In this document: in pieces, positions 36,394-46,173 of the stretch
Numbering within the stretch: the first letter of the stretch is position 1
Layout: each line of letters starts with the position of its first letter
Assembly: GCA_937958985.1 (NCBI GenBank)
Contig: CALGLV010000029.1
Coordinates: 24,754 to 88,753 of the forward strand
Source: an uncultured Aquimarina sp.
Lineage (GTDB): Bacteria; Bacteroidota; Bacteroidia; Flavobacteriales; Flavobacteriaceae
Length of the DNA stretch: 64,000 nt
Reading direction: 5' to 3'
The notes under the pieces: model-generated
The model's database searches: none
What the model saw: only the letters and a program-made list of their open reading frames with translations
What the model was told of the DNA's origin: nothing
Made by a program: the position numbers and the translations under genes

Positions 36394-36401
36394 TATCTTT
36401 G
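36394..36401 (+). promoter_or_regulatory. -7 element TATCTTTG of the DUF177-rpmF-fab operon
   Basis: TATCTTTG followed by CACC is a strong Bacteroidota -7 box, 34 bases before the DUF177 start. The expected -33 TTG is missing; the position is A-rich. Confidence 0.6.
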
Positions 36402-36435
36402 CACCCGCCTTTGTTGGCTTCAAATTGATTGATCT

Positions 36436-36975
36436 ATGAAAGCGAAAAAAGAATATGTGATTCCTTTTGTTGGTTTAAAGCAAGGGATTCATCAATTTGA
36501 GTATGAAATCAACAATGATTTCTTAGCGTTATTTGATTTTGAAGAATACAATAGTTCTGATTTACATGCAGCACTAGAATTCAATAAAAAAGGAACTCAT
36601 TTTGAGTTGAATTTTAAAGTTGAAGGAAGCGTAAATGTAGATTGTGATGTAACTACCGAAGCATTTGATTTGCCATTGAGCAACGATTTGTACTTAGTAG
36701 TTAAATTTGGAGATGATTACAACGACGAAAACGAAGAATTGTTAACGTTGCCTCACGGCGAGTATGAAATTAATGTAGCACAATACATTTATGAATGTAT
36801 TGTACTGGGAGTACCCTCAAAAAGAGTGCATCCAGGTATTGAAGATGGGACGTTACAGTCAGAAATTTTAGAGCGTTTAGAATCACTAGCGCCTAAAGAA
36901 ATTAAAGAGAGTATTGAAGCAGAGGACGAAATTGATCCTCGTTGGAATAAATTAAAGAATCTACTTAAAGATTAA
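36436..36975 (+). CDS. DUF177 (YceD-like) protein upstream of rpmF
   Basis: 179-aa acidic protein of the YceD/DUF177 family, almost always encoded before rpmF and linked to 23S rRNA or large-subunit assembly in plants and bacteria. Seen are the N-terminal [18 protein letters not shown], the [16 protein letters not shown] centre with a single Cys (the usual pair is reduced) and the C-terminal [13 protein letters not shown]. The stop codon is 11 bases from rpmF, one operon. Confidence 0.88.
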   Translation: MKAKKEYVIPFVGLKQGIHQFEYEINNDFLALFDFEEYNSSDLHAALEFNKKGTHFELNFKVEGSVNVDCDVTTEAFDLPLSNDLYLVVKFGDDYNDENEELLTLPHGEYEINVAQYIYECIVLGVPSKRVHPGIEDGTLQSEILERLESLAPKEIKESIEAEDEIDPRWNKLKNLLKD

Positions 36976-36986
36976 TAAAGTTAGTT

Positions 36987-37184
36987 ATGGCACATCCTAA
37001 GAGAAAAATCTCGAAAACAAGAAGAGATAAGAGAAGAACACATTACAAAGCAGTAGCTCCTCAAATTGGAACAGATGCGGTTACAGGAGAATCTCACCTT
37101 TATCACAGAGCACATTGGAGCGAAGGAAAATTATATTACAGAGGTAATGTATTAATTGATAACTCAGTAGAAGCGGAAGCTTAA
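36987..37184 (+). CDS. rpmF: 50S ribosomal protein L32
   Basis: 65 aa, highly basic N-terminus [20 protein letters not shown], typical of bacterial L32. It lacks the CxxC zinc pair found in some lineages. It follows the DUF177 gene at 11 bp and precedes a strong terminator, with fabH 252 bp further on. Confidence 0.95.
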   Translation: MAHPKRKISKTRRDKRRTHYKAVAPQIGTDAVTGESHLYHRAHWSEGKLYYRGNVLIDNSVEAEA

Positions 37185-37283
37185 TAACTGTGATTACAGT
37201 GTACTCAATAAATAACATTACTAGTTATTTTAGAGTGAAATATATTGTGCCTACATTATTTGCTAGGCATGCATAGTATTACT

Positions 37284-37315
37284 AAAAAAAACGTTCAGTC
37301 TTGAACGTTTTTTTT
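37284..37315 (+). terminator. Terminator after rpmF
   Basis: AAAAAAAACGTTCA and TGAACGTTTTTTTT form a 14-bp stem with a 4-nt loop and a long T tail. Confidence 0.9.
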
Positions 37316-37436
37316 GTTTTTTGTTGAATATGTGTCAAAATCAACTTAATTTGCACGAAATTTACTTGAAATAGATCATTTTGCTTCATTTTTGAAGCTT
37401 TTTTGTTCTAAAGTAAATAGTTTAACCTAATGAGGT

Positions 37437-38444
37437 ATGAGTAAAATTACAGCGGCAATTACAGCTGTTGGAGCATATTTGCCCGACTATAAGCTTACTA
37501 ATAAAGAATTAGAAGGTTTAGTAGATACAAACGATGAGTGGATCACTTCTCGAACCGGTATTAAGGAACGTCGTATTTTAAAGGACGCAACTAAAGGTAC
37601 CTCCTATATGGCGATTAAAGCTGCAGAGCAAATTATTGCAAAGCGCCAATTAGACCCTAAAGAAATTGACATGATAATTGTAGCAACAGCTACACCCGAC
37701 ATGTCTGTGGCAGCTACCGCAGCTTACGTAGCTTCCGAAATTGGGGCTACAAATGCTTTTGGTTATGACCTTGCGGCAGCTTGTTCAAGTTTCTTGTATG
37801 GAATGTCTACTGCTGCCAGTTATATTGAAGCTGGTAGGTATAAAAAAATAATTGTTATCGGGGCAGATAAAATGTCTTCAATAGTAGATTATACCGATCG
37901 TACTACCTGTATTATATTTGGTGATGGTGCCGCAGGTGCATTGTTTGAGCCAAACGAAGAAGGCCTTGGACTACACGATGAGTATTTACGAAGTGATGGC
38001 GTAGGACGTAATTTTTTACGTATTGAAGCGGGTGGATCTTTAAACCCAGCAACTCACGAAACTATAGATAAAAAACAGCATTTTATTAAGCAAGACGGTA
38101 AAACGGTATTTAAATATGCAGTTTCAAGTATGGCCGATGCTTGCGAAAATATTATGGAACGAAATGACTTGTCGCATAATGATGTAGATTGGTTGGTAGC
38201 GCATCAAGCTAATAAGCGTATTATTGATGCTACAGCAAGAAGAATGGGGTTGAAGGATGAAAGCAAAGTGTTAATTAACATTGAAAAATATGGTAATACT
38301 ACATCTGCAACAATACCTTTAGTACTTTTCGATTTTGAGAAAAAATTTAAAAAAGGCGACACTCTAGTTTTTGCTTCTTTTGGAGGCGGATTCACTTGGG
38401 GATCAATATATTTAAAATGGGCTTACAACACCCCTGATAACTAA
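37437..38444 (+). CDS. fabH: 3-oxoacyl-ACP synthase III FabH
   Basis: 335 aa; starts fatty acid synthesis by condensing an acyl-CoA with malonyl-ACP. The catalytic triad is C116 (AAACSSFLYG), H256 (AHQANKRI) and N287 (KYGNTTSA). The N-terminal AVGAYLPDYKLTN and the DTNDEWITSRTGIKERR block match the family. It heads a three-gene operon with accB and accC, joined by 20- and 44- to 68-bp spacers, which couples initiation of chain synthesis to malonyl-CoA supply. Confidence 0.95.
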   Translation: MSKITAAITAVGAYLPDYKLTNKELEGLVDTNDEWITSRTGIKERRILKDATKGTSYMAIKAAEQIIAKRQLDPKEIDMIIVATATPDMSVAATAAYVASEIGATNAFGYDLAAACSSFLYGMSTAASYIEAGRYKKIIVIGADKMSSIVDYTDRTTCIIFGDGAAGALFEPNEEGLGLHDEYLRSDGVGRNFLRIEAGGSLNPATHETIDKKQHFIKQDGKTVFKYAVSSMADACENIMERNDLSHNDVDWLVAHQANKRIIDATARRMGLKDESKVLINIEKYGNTTSATIPLVLFDFEKKFKKGDTLVFASFGGGFTWGSIYLKWAYNTPDN

Positions 38445-38464
38445 TAAACAATAAACCTATAATC

Positions 38465-38953
38465 ATGGATTTAAAAGAAATTCAAAATTTAATCAAATTT
38501 GTAGCTAAATCAGGAGCAAGTGAAGTTAAATTAGAAATGGAGGATGTTAAAATCACCATTAGAACAGGTTCTGAGGATAAAGAAACTACTATTATTCAGC
38601 AATTATCATCAGCAGCTCCGGTAGCTCAAGCTCCTATTGCTGCCATGCCAGTTGCACCTATTGCTACAGAGTCAGAAGTAGCTAGTCCTGTAGCTTCAGC
38701 AGAAGATTCGAATCACATAACAATTAAGTCACCAATTATTGGTACTTTTTATAGAAGACCATCACCAGATAAATCGAACTTTATAGAAGTTGGAGATACG
38801 ATAAGTGAAGGAACTGTACTTTGTGTGGTCGAGGCTATGAAACTTTTTAACGAAATAGAAAGTGAAGTTTCAGGAACAATTGTTAAGATATTAGTAGACG
38901 ATTCTTCTCCTGTTGAATTTGATCAACCGTTATTTATAGTAGACCCATCTTAA
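38465..38953 (+). CDS. accB: Biotin carboxyl carrier protein of acetyl-CoA carboxylase
   Basis: 162 aa. An N-terminal domain (1-45, MDLKEIQNLIKFVAKSGASEVKLE), an Ala/Pro-rich linker (48-80), then the biotinyl domain with the modified lysine K126 in VEAMKLFNE and the family thumb region near 95-103. Biotin is attached by a ligase outside the window; bioB at 9.3 kb makes the vitamin. It sits between fabH and accC in one operon. Confidence 0.96.
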   Translation: MDLKEIQNLIKFVAKSGASEVKLEMEDVKITIRTGSEDKETTIIQQLSSAAPVAQAPIAAMPVAPIATESEVASPVASAEDSNHITIKSPIIGTFYRRPSPDKSNFIEVGDTISEGTVLCVVEAMKLFNEIESEVSGTIVKILVDDSSPVEFDQPLFIVDPS

Positions 38954-39021
38954 AAGTTATTACGCTTTAACTTAGTTTTATTTTAATTGTAGATTAAATG
39001 AAATTACGAAACGAAAAAATT

Positions 39022-40359
39022 ATGTTTAAGAAAATATTAATTGCCAATCGTGGAGAAATAGCTTTACGTATTATTCGTACGTGTAAAGAAATGGGTATCA
39101 AAACAGTGGCAGTTTACTCCACGGCAGATGCTGATAGTCTTCATGTACGTTTTGCCGACGAAGCTGTTTGTATTGGTCCTGCGCCAAGTAGTGAATCGTA
39201 TTTGAAAATGTCAAATATTATCGCTGCTGCAGAAATTACCAATGCAGATGCAATTCATCCAGGATATGGTTTCTTATCTGAGAATGCTAAATTCTCAAAA
39301 ATTTGCGAAGAACACGAAATTAAATTTATTGGTGCCAGTGCCGAGATGATCGACCGTATGGGAGATAAGGCTTCTGCAAAGGCTACAATGATTGAAGCAG
39401 GAGTGCCTACGGTACCTGGTTCTGAGGGAATATTAGGATCTTTTGAAGAGACTGAAAAGTTAGCTTTAGAAGTTGGTTATCCTGTAATGCTAAAGGCTAC
39501 CGCTGGTGGTGGCGGTAAGGGAATGCGTGCTGTTTGGAAAGAAGATGAGCTAAGGAAGGCTTGGGACGATGCACGCCAAGAAGCGAAAGCGTGTTTCGGA
39601 AACGACGGAATGTACATGGAAAAGCTTATTGAAGAGCCTCGCCATATCGAAATTCAAGTCGTAGGTGATAGCTTAGGAAGAGCATGTCACTTATCTGAAA
39701 GAGATTGTTCGGTACAACGTCGTCATCAAAAATTAACGGAAGAAACACCTTCTCCGTTTATGACAGATGAGTTAAGAGAAGCAATGGGTTTAGCCGCTGT
39801 TAAAGCAGCTGAATTTATTAAATATGAAGGAGCTGGTACGGTTGAGTTTTTAGTAGATAAACACCGTAACTTTTACTTTATGGAAATGAATACACGTATT
39901 CAAGTAGAGCACCCTATTACTGAAGAAGTAGTGAATTATGATTTAATTCGCGAACAAATTTCAGTAGCTGCAGGAATCCCTATTTCAGGTAAAAATTATT
40001 TTCCCGAATTACATTCAATAGAATGCCGTATCAACGCTGAAGACCCTCATAATGGATTTAGACCTTCTCCTGGTAGAATAACTAATTTACATACCCCAGG
40101 AGGACATGGAGTGAGGATTGATACACATGTATATAGCGGATATATGATTCCTCCAAATTACGACTCTATGATCGCTAAATTAATTACTACCGCACAAACA
40201 CGTGAAGAAGCAATTAATAAAATGAAGCGTGCTTTAGATGAGTTTATCATCGAAGGTATTAAAACAACAATTCCTTTTCACAGGCAATTGATGGATCACC
40301 CAGACTATGTTTCGGGTAATTATACTACTAAATTTATGGAAGACTTTGTAATTCAATAG
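39022..40359 (+). CDS. accC: Biotin carboxylase subunit of acetyl-CoA carboxylase
   Basis: 445 aa from the ATG at 39022 ([17 protein letters not shown]), the canonical AccC N-terminus; an in-frame ATG at 38998 adds eight residues and is less likely. ATP-grasp features are [70 protein letters not shown] and the C-terminal [18 protein letters not shown]. It carboxylates biotin on AccB using bicarbonate. It is the last gene before a strong terminator. Confidence 0.95.
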   Translation: MFKKILIANRGEIALRIIRTCKEMGIKTVAVYSTADADSLHVRFADEAVCIGPAPSSESYLKMSNIIAAAEITNADAIHPGYGFLSENAKFSKICEEHEIKFIGASAEMIDRMGDKASAKATMIEAGVPTVPGSEGILGSFEETEKLALEVGYPVMLKATAGGGGKGMRAVWKEDELRKAWDDARQEAKACFGNDGMYMEKLIEEPRHIEIQVVGDSLGRACHLSERDCSVQRRHQKLTEETPSPFMTDELREAMGLAAVKAAEFIKYEGAGTVEFLVDKHRNFYFMEMNTRIQVEHPITEEVVNYDLIREQISVAAGIPISGKNYFPELHSIECRINAEDPHNGFRPSPGRITNLHTPGGHGVRIDTHVYSGYMIPPNYDSMIAKLITTAQTREEAINKMKRALDEFIIEGIKTTIPFHRQLMDHPDYVSGNYTTKFMEDFVIQ

Positions 40360-40382
40360 AAGTTGGAAATATTATTATATTT

Positions 40383-40415
40383 AAAGCGAGTGACTTATTT
40401 TTAGTCACTCGCTTT
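40383..40415 (+). terminator. Terminator after accC
   Basis: AAAGCGAGTGACT and AGTCACTCGCTTT form a 13-bp stem with a 7-nt loop, then a T-run. Confidence 0.9.
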
Positions 40416-40476
40416 TTGTTTTAGATTAATTTGTATAGTTGTTTTTGTTGATATCAAAACCAGAGTACTTATAAGA

Positions 40477-40517
40477 AAAAAAGGCTTGTTGAATATAATA
40501 TTCAACAAGCCTTTTTT
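40477..40517. terminator. Second bidirectional terminator, end of the DUF3078 gene
   Basis: An 18-base arm starting AAAAAAGGCTTG pairs perfectly with its complement across a 5-nt loop, 30 bases beyond the minus-strand DUF3078 stop. Confidence 0.9.
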
Positions 40518-40546
40518 AAACTGTAATAAGTTTTACAACTATTTAT

Positions 40547-41482
40547 TTAGAAAGCATAACTTAAACCTAGCAACCAGAATGATTGTAATTTGTTGTCAGT
40601 ATCTCCTAAGCTGAAAGTTGCAGCATTTGCAGGAGTACGACCTGATCCTGCATTAAATGCCTCTTGCTTATTTTGTCTTAAACCAACATCAAACCCAACA
40701 CCAATTTTTTTCCATAAGGTATATGCAAAACCATTAGTCCATTGCCAGTTTGAATAGTCAGAATCCTCATAACTTAAGAAAGCAGATAGGTTAGATTTAA
40801 AGCTAATAGCTCCAATTTTACGTGTGTAATCTGCAACTACTTTAGCACCTAAAGAAGATTCGAAATTAACATCACTGTCACTAAATACAAAATTGTAGTT
40901 TAATGGATGAACCACTACTACTAAATTTTGGATAGGTGTCCAAGTAATACCCACACCAATATCTAAGTAACCAGGGTTATTAAATTGACCTTCTAATAAA
41001 GCAGTTCTATATTCTCCTAAAGTGGATACTGCTAATTTTTCTGAAAGTTTATAACCGTATAAAGAAGTAATATTGAATACATCAGTAGCTACATTGTAGT
41101 TTTCGCTATCGTTAGGATCATCTTTGTCATCAAGTTTTACCCAACCTAAATTTATATTAAGTGCATTCCTCCAAAAATCTTTTTCTCTATTTAAGTTAGC
41201 AAAAGCATTTACCGAAATACCAACATTACCAGAGGAATTGTTAGGCGCTGCTTGTAAAAACCAGTTGTCAAAACCAGAGATACTACCACCAATAGTACCG
41301 AATGCTCCTTTTTTCCACCCAGGTAAAGCATCAATTTTTGCTTTTATAGCATCTGCTTCTTTTTGAAACTTAGCTACTGCTGCTTTCTTTTCTCCTAATT
41401 CTTTTTTAAGCTCTGCTTCTGTTTGTGCAAATAAGCCGAAACTAGACACTAATAAGCTTAATGTTAAAATGATTTTTTTCAT
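40547..41482 (-). CDS. DUF3078 outer-membrane beta-barrel protein
   Basis: 311 aa. A signal peptide (1-19, ending FGLFAQ) is followed by a short coiled coil (21-50) and a barrel domain with alternating strands and a terminal aromatic residue (LGLSYAF), the signature for outer-membrane insertion. The wording (GWKKGAFGTIGGSISGFDNWFLQAAPN, then REKDFWRNALNINLGWVKLDD) fits the Bacteroidota DUF3078 family, whose function is unknown. It is monocistronic. Confidence 0.85.
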   Translation of the reverse strand: MKKIILTLSLLVSSFGLFAQTEAELKKELGEKKAAVAKFQKEADAIKAKIDALPGWKKGAFGTIGGSISGFDNWFLQAAPNNSSGNVGISVNAFANLNREKDFWRNALNINLGWVKLDDKDDPNDSENYNVATDVFNITSLYGYKLSEKLAVSTLGEYRTALLEGQFNNPGYLDIGVGITWTPIQNLVVVVHPLNYNFVFSDSDVNFESSLGAKVVADYTRKIGAISFKSNLSAFLSYEDSDYSNWQWTNGFAYTLWKKIGVGFDVGLRQNKQEAFNAGSGRTPANAATFSLGDTDNKLQSFWLLGLSYAF

Positions 41483-41605
41483 TAATATTTATTTTTTTCG
41501 TTTGTAGTGCGAATATAGTCAACTGACAATCATCATAATAGTAATATATCAAGATAATTGATAATATTATCGATTAAATGTGCTTAAAGAAGGGTGAAGA
41601 GGTAA

Positions 41606-42115
41606 TTATTTCTTTTTTTTGTACAGCGGAACGGAAGAACAAGCTTCGCCATACATGATACTTTTAGCTACGGGTTGTATTTTTTGAAGTAAAGAAATAT
41701 AGGCGTTTTCGGGTACAGGTTTGTTAGAGCAACCTTTAATAATAACAGGTTTATCTATATATTGATTTGTAGTTATTGAATTAATTTTAGCTTCGTAGAG
41801 CAGGGTTTCTAGTTGTTCCAAATTGCCTACAACTACCTTTTTTGCATAAGGCGATATAGCTGTGGTGATTAATAAATAGGCCCAGCCAGGTATAATTGCG
41901 TCACTAGAGCAGCTTAATGCTACAAAATGATCTTTATATTGAGACCAATTGTGCCGTGATACGTGATTTCTGAATTCTTTTTCACGCAACATTAAGCCCT
42001 CAAATAACCAATCCGATATGTCGAATATGGATCGAGTTCCTTCAATATACCAATCTTCTAAATCAATTGTAATTAGTTTGCTGTTGGCTACTTTGTTAAC
42101 AATCTCCTTTTCCAT
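41606..42115 (-). CDS. DUF2480 family protein, last gene of the sufS branch
   Basis: 169-aa soluble protein of DUF2480, function unknown, regularly found with SUF genes in Bacteroidota. Recognisable parts are IDLEDWYIEGTRSIFDISDWLFEGLMLREKEFR, YKDHFVALSCSSDAIIPGWAYLL (Cys in LSCSSDA) and KPVIIKGCSNKPVPENAYISLL. Three conserved Cys (in SCSS, GCSN, EACSS) could touch iron-sulfur chemistry (inference). It lies 112 bp downstream of the SufT-like gene on the same strand. Confidence 0.83.
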   Translation of the reverse strand: MEKEIVNKVANSKLITIDLEDWYIEGTRSIFDISDWLFEGLMLREKEFRNHVSRHNWSQYKDHFVALSCSSDAIIPGWAYLLITTAISPYAKKVVVGNLEQLETLLYEAKINSITTNQYIDKPVIIKGCSNKPVPENAYISLLQKIQPVAKSIMYGEACSSVPLYKKKK

Positions 42116-42227
42116 ATCATTTATTGATTTGCTGCTATAAGTTTTCCAAATTGTATGTTGAATACGAATTATAGAAAACCAATACAGAGCTTTTTAGTTA
42201 AGCCTTAGTATTTAAGGATTGCGTACG

Positions 42228-42551
42228 TTAAAGCATTCCTAATTCAAGTTTAGCTTCTTCACTCATTAAATCTTGAGTCCAAGGTGGGTCAAAAGTAATT
42301 TCAACTTCACACTCATTAACAGCATCTATAGATTTAATTTTCTCTTCAACTTCTACTGGTAGTGTTTCAGCAACGGGGCAATTAGGAGTCGTTAATGTCA
42401 TTAATACTTTTACGTCGAAGTCTTCATTCACAAAAACATCGTAAATTAATCCTAACTCATATATATCTACAGGAATTTCAGGGTCAAAAATAGTTTTTAA
42501 TACATTTACTACTTTTTCACCTAAATCATCGGTGTGGTTTTCTGTACTCAT
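42228..42551 (-). CDS. SufT-like MIP18/DUF59 iron-sulfur assembly protein
   Basis: 107 aa, the MIP18/DUF59 domain: KTIFDPEIPVDIYELGLIYDVFV and the conserved Cys in TTPNCPVAETLP, ending in an EVEITFDPPWTQDLMSEEAKLELGML block. Relatives help transfer iron-sulfur clusters to target proteins. It lies between sufE (62 bp upstream) and the DUF2480 gene, which supports the assignment. Confidence 0.9.
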   Translation of the reverse strand: MSTENHTDDLGEKVVNVLKTIFDPEIPVDIYELGLIYDVFVNEDFDVKVLMTLTTPNCPVAETLPVEVEEKIKSIDAVNECEVEITFDPPWTQDLMSEEAKLELGML

Positions 42552-42613
42552 ATTTTTAGCTTTAAGCTGTTAGCAATTATTGTTATTTGTTTTAGCATTA
42601 AATTTAATGCAGC

Positions 42614-43039
42614 CTAATTTAATTGAGTTTGGTAGGCTATCGCATACATTTTAAGTTGCTTTATCATACTTACTAGCCCATTGGCTCTAGTAAGGGATAA
42701 GTGTTCTTTAAGTCCAATTTCGTCTATAAAACTAGTGTCTGCATCTAAAATATCCTTAGGGTGTTGCCCTGAAAAAGAACGAATTAAAATAGCGATGATT
42801 CCTTTGGTAATTATGGCATCACTATCGGCGGTAAAATTTAGTTTTTCACCTTCTAACTCGGCATGCACCCATACTTTACTTTGGCAGCCTTTAATGATAT
42901 TTTTATCGGTCTTATGTTCTTCGTCAATTAAAGGAAGATCTTTCCCTAAATCAATCATATATTCGTAACGCTGCATCCAATCGTCGAACATCTCAAATTC
43001 GGATACAATTTCAGCCTGTATTTCTTTTATTTTACTCAT
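42614..43039 (-). CDS. sufE: Cysteine desulfuration protein SufE
   Basis: 141 aa. It accepts persulfide sulfur from SufS on C52 (IIKGCQSKVWVHAEL) and passes it to the SufBCD scaffold. The regions FEMFDDWMQRYEYMIDLGKDLP and FSADSDAxITKGIIAILIRSFSGQHPKDI-like follow family order (here the middle reads FTADSDAIITKGI). It is downstream of sufS by 84 bp that carry a short tandem low-complexity repeat. Confidence 0.93.
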   Translation of the reverse strand: MSKIKEIQAEIVSEFEMFDDWMQRYEYMIDLGKDLPLIDEEHKTDKNIIKGCQSKVWVHAELEGEKLNFTADSDAIITKGIIAILIRSFSGQHPKDILDADTSFIDEIGLKEHLSLTRANGLVSMIKQLKMYAIAYQTQLN

Positions 43040-43123
43040 TTTATATAAACGCTTTTGGCCATTGGCATTTTGCTTTTGGCTTAATTATACAAAGCTAATA
43101 GCTAAATGCTAATAGCAAAGCTC

Positions 43124-44338
43124 TTAACTCAACATCATAACAGCACGTTTAACGGCACTAATCATAATGTCGATTTCTTCTTTAGTATTGTAAAAAGCAA
43201 ATGAAGCTCTTACGGTACCAGGTATTTTATAAAAGTCCATAATAGGTTGCGCGCAATGATGACCTGTACGAACCGCCACACCTAATTTGTCTACTATAGT
43301 ACCAATATCATATGGGTGTATTTGACCTACATTAAATGAAATTACAGCTGTTTTTTCAGCAGCTTCGCCATAAATACGTAAGCCTTCAATTTGTTTTAAT
43401 TCATTTGTCGCATAATCCAATAATTCCTTTTCGTAAGAAGCGATGTTTTCAAAGCCTATACTATTCATATAGTCTAAGGCTACGCCAAAGGCAATACCAC
43501 CGCAAATATTTGGTGTTCCTGCTTCAAATTTATGAGGTAAACCTGCATAGGTAGTTTTTTCAAAAGTTACTTGGTCTATCATTTCGCCACCACCTTGATA
43601 TGGCGGTAATTTGTTGAGCCATTTTTCTTTTCCGTAAAGTAAGCCTACCCCAGTAGGGCCACATAATTTATGGGCAGAAGCTACATAAAAGTCTACATTT
43701 AATGCTTGCACATCAGGCTTAATATGCGGAGTAGCTTGGGCGCCATCTATTAATACTGCCGCTCCAACTTCGTGAGCTTTTTCAATAATAAATTCTATAG
43801 GGTTTACAGTTCCCAAGGCATTAGAGACATGGTTTACGAATACCAGCTTGGTTTTTTCGGAAAGTAAGGTTTCGTATACATCCATTAATAAAGAACCTTC
43901 CTCATTCATAGGAATTACTTTTAAAACGGCTCCAGTGCGTTCACATAGCATTTGCCATGGCACAATATTAGAATGATGCTCAAGGGCAGAAACAATAATT
44001 TCATCTCCTTTATTAAGTAGCGAAGTAAAACCAGTAGCAACAATATTTATAGCATGGGTAGTACCTGCAGTCAAAATAATTTCGTGTGAGTGTTTTGCAT
44101 TGAAATGCGCTTGTACCGTTTTTCGACCAATTTCATAAGCATCGGTAGCTTCTTGAGAAAGTGTATGAACCCCCCTGTGAATGTTCGCATTGTAGTTAGA
44201 ATAATAAGCTACAATAGCGTCAATTACTACTTGTGGTGTTTGGGAAGTTGCTGCATTGTCAAAATATACTAATGGCTTTCCATTAACCTCACGTTTTAGT
44301 ATAGGAAAATCAGCTCTTATTTTGTTGATGTCTAACAT
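43124..44338 (-). CDS. sufS: Cysteine desulfurase SufS
   Basis: 404-aa PLP enzyme that releases sulfur from cysteine for iron-sulfur cluster building. The PLP lysine is K224 (SAHKLCGPTGVG), the catalytic cysteine is C362 (RTGHHCAQP), and VYFDNAATSQTP and ALEHHSNIVPWQ mark group II desulfurases. It is the first gene of the sufS-sufE-SufT-DUF2480 branch and has its own -7 box (TAAATTTG) upstream, needed because it is separated by about 9 kb from sufABCD. Confidence 0.96.
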   Translation of the reverse strand: MLDINKIRADFPILKREVNGKPLVYFDNAATSQTPQVVIDAIVAYYSNYNANIHRGVHTLSQEATDAYEIGRKTVQAHFNAKHSHEIILTAGTTHAINIVATGFTSLLNKGDEIIVSALEHHSNIVPWQMLCERTGAVLKVIPMNEEGSLLMDVYETLLSEKTKLVFVNHVSNALGTVNPIEFIIEKAHEVGAAVLIDGAQATPHIKPDVQALNVDFYVASAHKLCGPTGVGLLYGKEKWLNKLPPYQGGGEMIDQVTFEKTTYAGLPHKFEAGTPNICGGIAFGVALDYMNSIGFENIASYEKELLDYATNELKQIEGLRIYGEAAEKTAVISFNVGQIHPYDIGTIVDKLGVAVRTGHHCAQPIMDFYKIPGTVRASFAFYNTKEEIDIMISAVKRAVMMLS

Positions 44339-44808
44339 ATGTAGTACTTCTTTAAGTAGAGTGCAAATTTACGCTTTTGAGAGGGAATCAAGAGTTATAG
44401 TAATCAAAAAAAATAGTTAATAGAAATTATTAGTTGAGATTTATTTAAAAAAAATATAGCCCAAGTATGAATATGATTTTATGTAATTATGAAATCCTAA
44501 AAATCAAGACTATAATTTTAGGAATTTAAAATTATACCCTTTTTCAATTGATTTTTTATTAAAAAGTTAAGAGAAAGTTGTTTCGGGGAGAAAATTATTT
44601 GTGGTAAAGTTAAGTAGAGCGTACATTTACAAAATAAATACTTAAGTATTTATACGTAGTTTCGCTCCCTAGGCAACAGTTATTATTGCGTTTTACATTC
44701 TAAATTGTAAAGCTCATAGTGTTAAAAAAATTCAATAAAAATTACTCATTGTATAACAATAATGGGTTTTGTATTGGAATTGGAAGTCATCTAAATATTT
44801 TTTAAGTT
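44339..44808. promoter_or_regulatory. 470-bp divergent regulatory region between sufS and the cytochrome cluster
   Basis: No ORF or RNA gene is visible. On the minus strand TAAATTTG (44371-44364) is a -7 box for sufS, with a TTG 17 bases further up. ATAAATACTTAAGTATTTAT at 44634-44653 is a perfect 20-bp palindrome, 156 bases before the first cytochrome gene; its core is nearly repeated in front of the globin gene. The remaining sequence is AT-rich without other clear structure. Confidence 0.65.
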
Positions 44809-45657
44809 ATGAGAAAATTAACTATTACATTAAGTAAAATTGCGGTATCAAGTTTTGTGGCAATAATAGGATTAAATTCTTGCGGTAACGCTATCCCAGA
44901 AGAAGGAGCAGAATCATCAGTTAGCGACAAAGCATTTTCAGTAGAAGAGGTATTGGAAATGGTTGCTGTCGAAAATGACATTACCAGAACACTGTATACC
45001 AAAGGAATCGTAGGCGCAGGAAAAAAACAAGGATTAAAATTTGATGAGGATTGGCAAGATGATGAAGTAGAGGCAGGGCCGCTACCAGCACTTTTCTTGC
45101 GAGGGATTTCATCGGATATCAGAAAAAGTAGCGTTCCATTAGGTTTGTATTTGGGCTCGGATTATCCGATCAATGCTTCTAATAAATTGGAAGGAAAACA
45201 AGCAGCGCTATTTGCGAAAATTAAAGCGAATCAAAAGCCACAATTTTTTTATGATGAAGCACAAAAAGTACATACTGCTATGTTTGCCGATATGGCCATG
45301 GCGGCGCCTTGTGTAAATTGCCATAACGACCATAAAAATAGCCCTAAAACAGATTGGAAATTAGGAGACGTAATGGGAGCAACTACATGGCAATATCCAT
45401 CAGATTCATTGTCGTACAAAGAAGCAGTTGGAGTTCTTAATGCTTACCGTAATGGTACAAAGGCTGTTTATAATGCTTATTTAAAAGAAATAGCTGATTT
45501 TAAAACCAGTCCAAAACCAACTATTGGTAAAACATGGCCTTCAAAAGGGTTTAATTTACCAACAGCAGAAGTATTTATAGATAGTGTTCGTAAGTTAACA
45601 TCGTACAAGTCTTTAGAGGTTTTGGTTAAAAAGGGAGCCGCAGTTACTTCAAATTAA
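44809..45657 (+). CDS. DUF3365-type heme c lipoprotein
   Basis: 282 aa. A lipoprotein signal ends GLNSC (C25). The mature protein resembles the DUF3365/Tll0287-like domain: a helical start (SVEEVLEMVAVENDITRTLYTKGIVG), LKFDEDWQDDEVEAGPLPALFLRGISSDIR, and one CxxCH heme site C168-V-N-C171-H172 in MAAPCVNCHNDH, followed by KTDWKLGDVMGATTWQYP. Members bind heme and are proposed redox sensors or electron carriers. It is the first gene of a tight seven-gene plus-strand cluster. Confidence 0.85.
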   Translation: MRKLTITLSKIAVSSFVAIIGLNSCGNAIPEEGAESSVSDKAFSVEEVLEMVAVENDITRTLYTKGIVGAGKKQGLKFDEDWQDDEVEAGPLPALFLRGISSDIRKSSVPLGLYLGSDYPINASNKLEGKQAALFAKIKANQKPQFFYDEAQKVHTAMFADMAMAAPCVNCHNDHKNSPKTDWKLGDVMGATTWQYPSDSLSYKEAVGVLNAYRNGTKAVYNAYLKEIADFKTSPKPTIGKTWPSKGFNLPTAEVFIDSVRKLTSYKSLEVLVKKGAAVTSN

Positions 45658-45678
45658 AAGTTAATTTCAAACTAACGA

Positions 45679-46161
45679 ATGAAACAAATATTTTCAGTAT
45701 TTAATCTGGGCTTACTACTATTTGTAGCATATTTAGTCCAGTATTTTATACCCATTAAATGGGAGTGGTTGTTAAACCTGCAAGAGCACCATCAAATGTA
45801 TAAACGATGGTCGGGTTTAGTAGTGTTTTTACTTATAGTATTTCAATGGGTACTAACCATTACAAGAGTAGTTAAACCACTACGAAAATATTCGATTAAA
45901 CTAACTAACATTCATAAATGGATAGGAGCATTGTCTCCTATCTTATTTTATGTACATGTTATGAATTTTGGTTACGGATACTTGGCTTTATTGTCGTATT
46001 TATTTTTTGCCAATATGCTATTAGGTATAGTTAATCTAGATATTATAAAATCAAAAAAACAATGGGTATTTCAATCTTGGATGATTACGCATGTTGCTTT
46101 TTCTATGGTAATCACTTTTATAGCTGTTTTTCATATAGGAGTAGTTTTTTATTATAAGTAA
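45679..46161 (+). CDS. Bis-heme b membrane protein, ferric-reductase-like
   Basis: 160 aa with four predicted membrane helices (about 5-25, 44-64, 80-118, 134-158). H79 and H93 lie on one helix, H138 and H152 on another, each pair separated by 13 residues. This H-x13-H double pattern is the heme-b binding signature of the ferric reductase/NOX/STEAP superfamily. No FAD or NAD domain is attached; the next gene, 12 bp on, supplies one. It probably moves electrons across the inner membrane. Relation by motif, not by search. Confidence 0.75.
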   Translation: MKQIFSVFNLGLLLFVAYLVQYFIPIKWEWLLNLQEHHQMYKRWSGLVVFLLIVFQWVLTITRVVKPLRKYSIKLTNIHKWIGALSPILFYVHVMNFGYGYLALLSYLFFANMLLGIVNLDIIKSKKQWVFQSWMITHVAFSMVITFIAVFHIGVVFYYK

Positions 46162-46173
46162 ATCCCCTAAAGT

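Noticed and set aside
44802..45002. Minus-strand ORF over the start of the DUF3365 gene
   Set aside because: It overlaps a well-supported lipoprotein gene and has no family signal.
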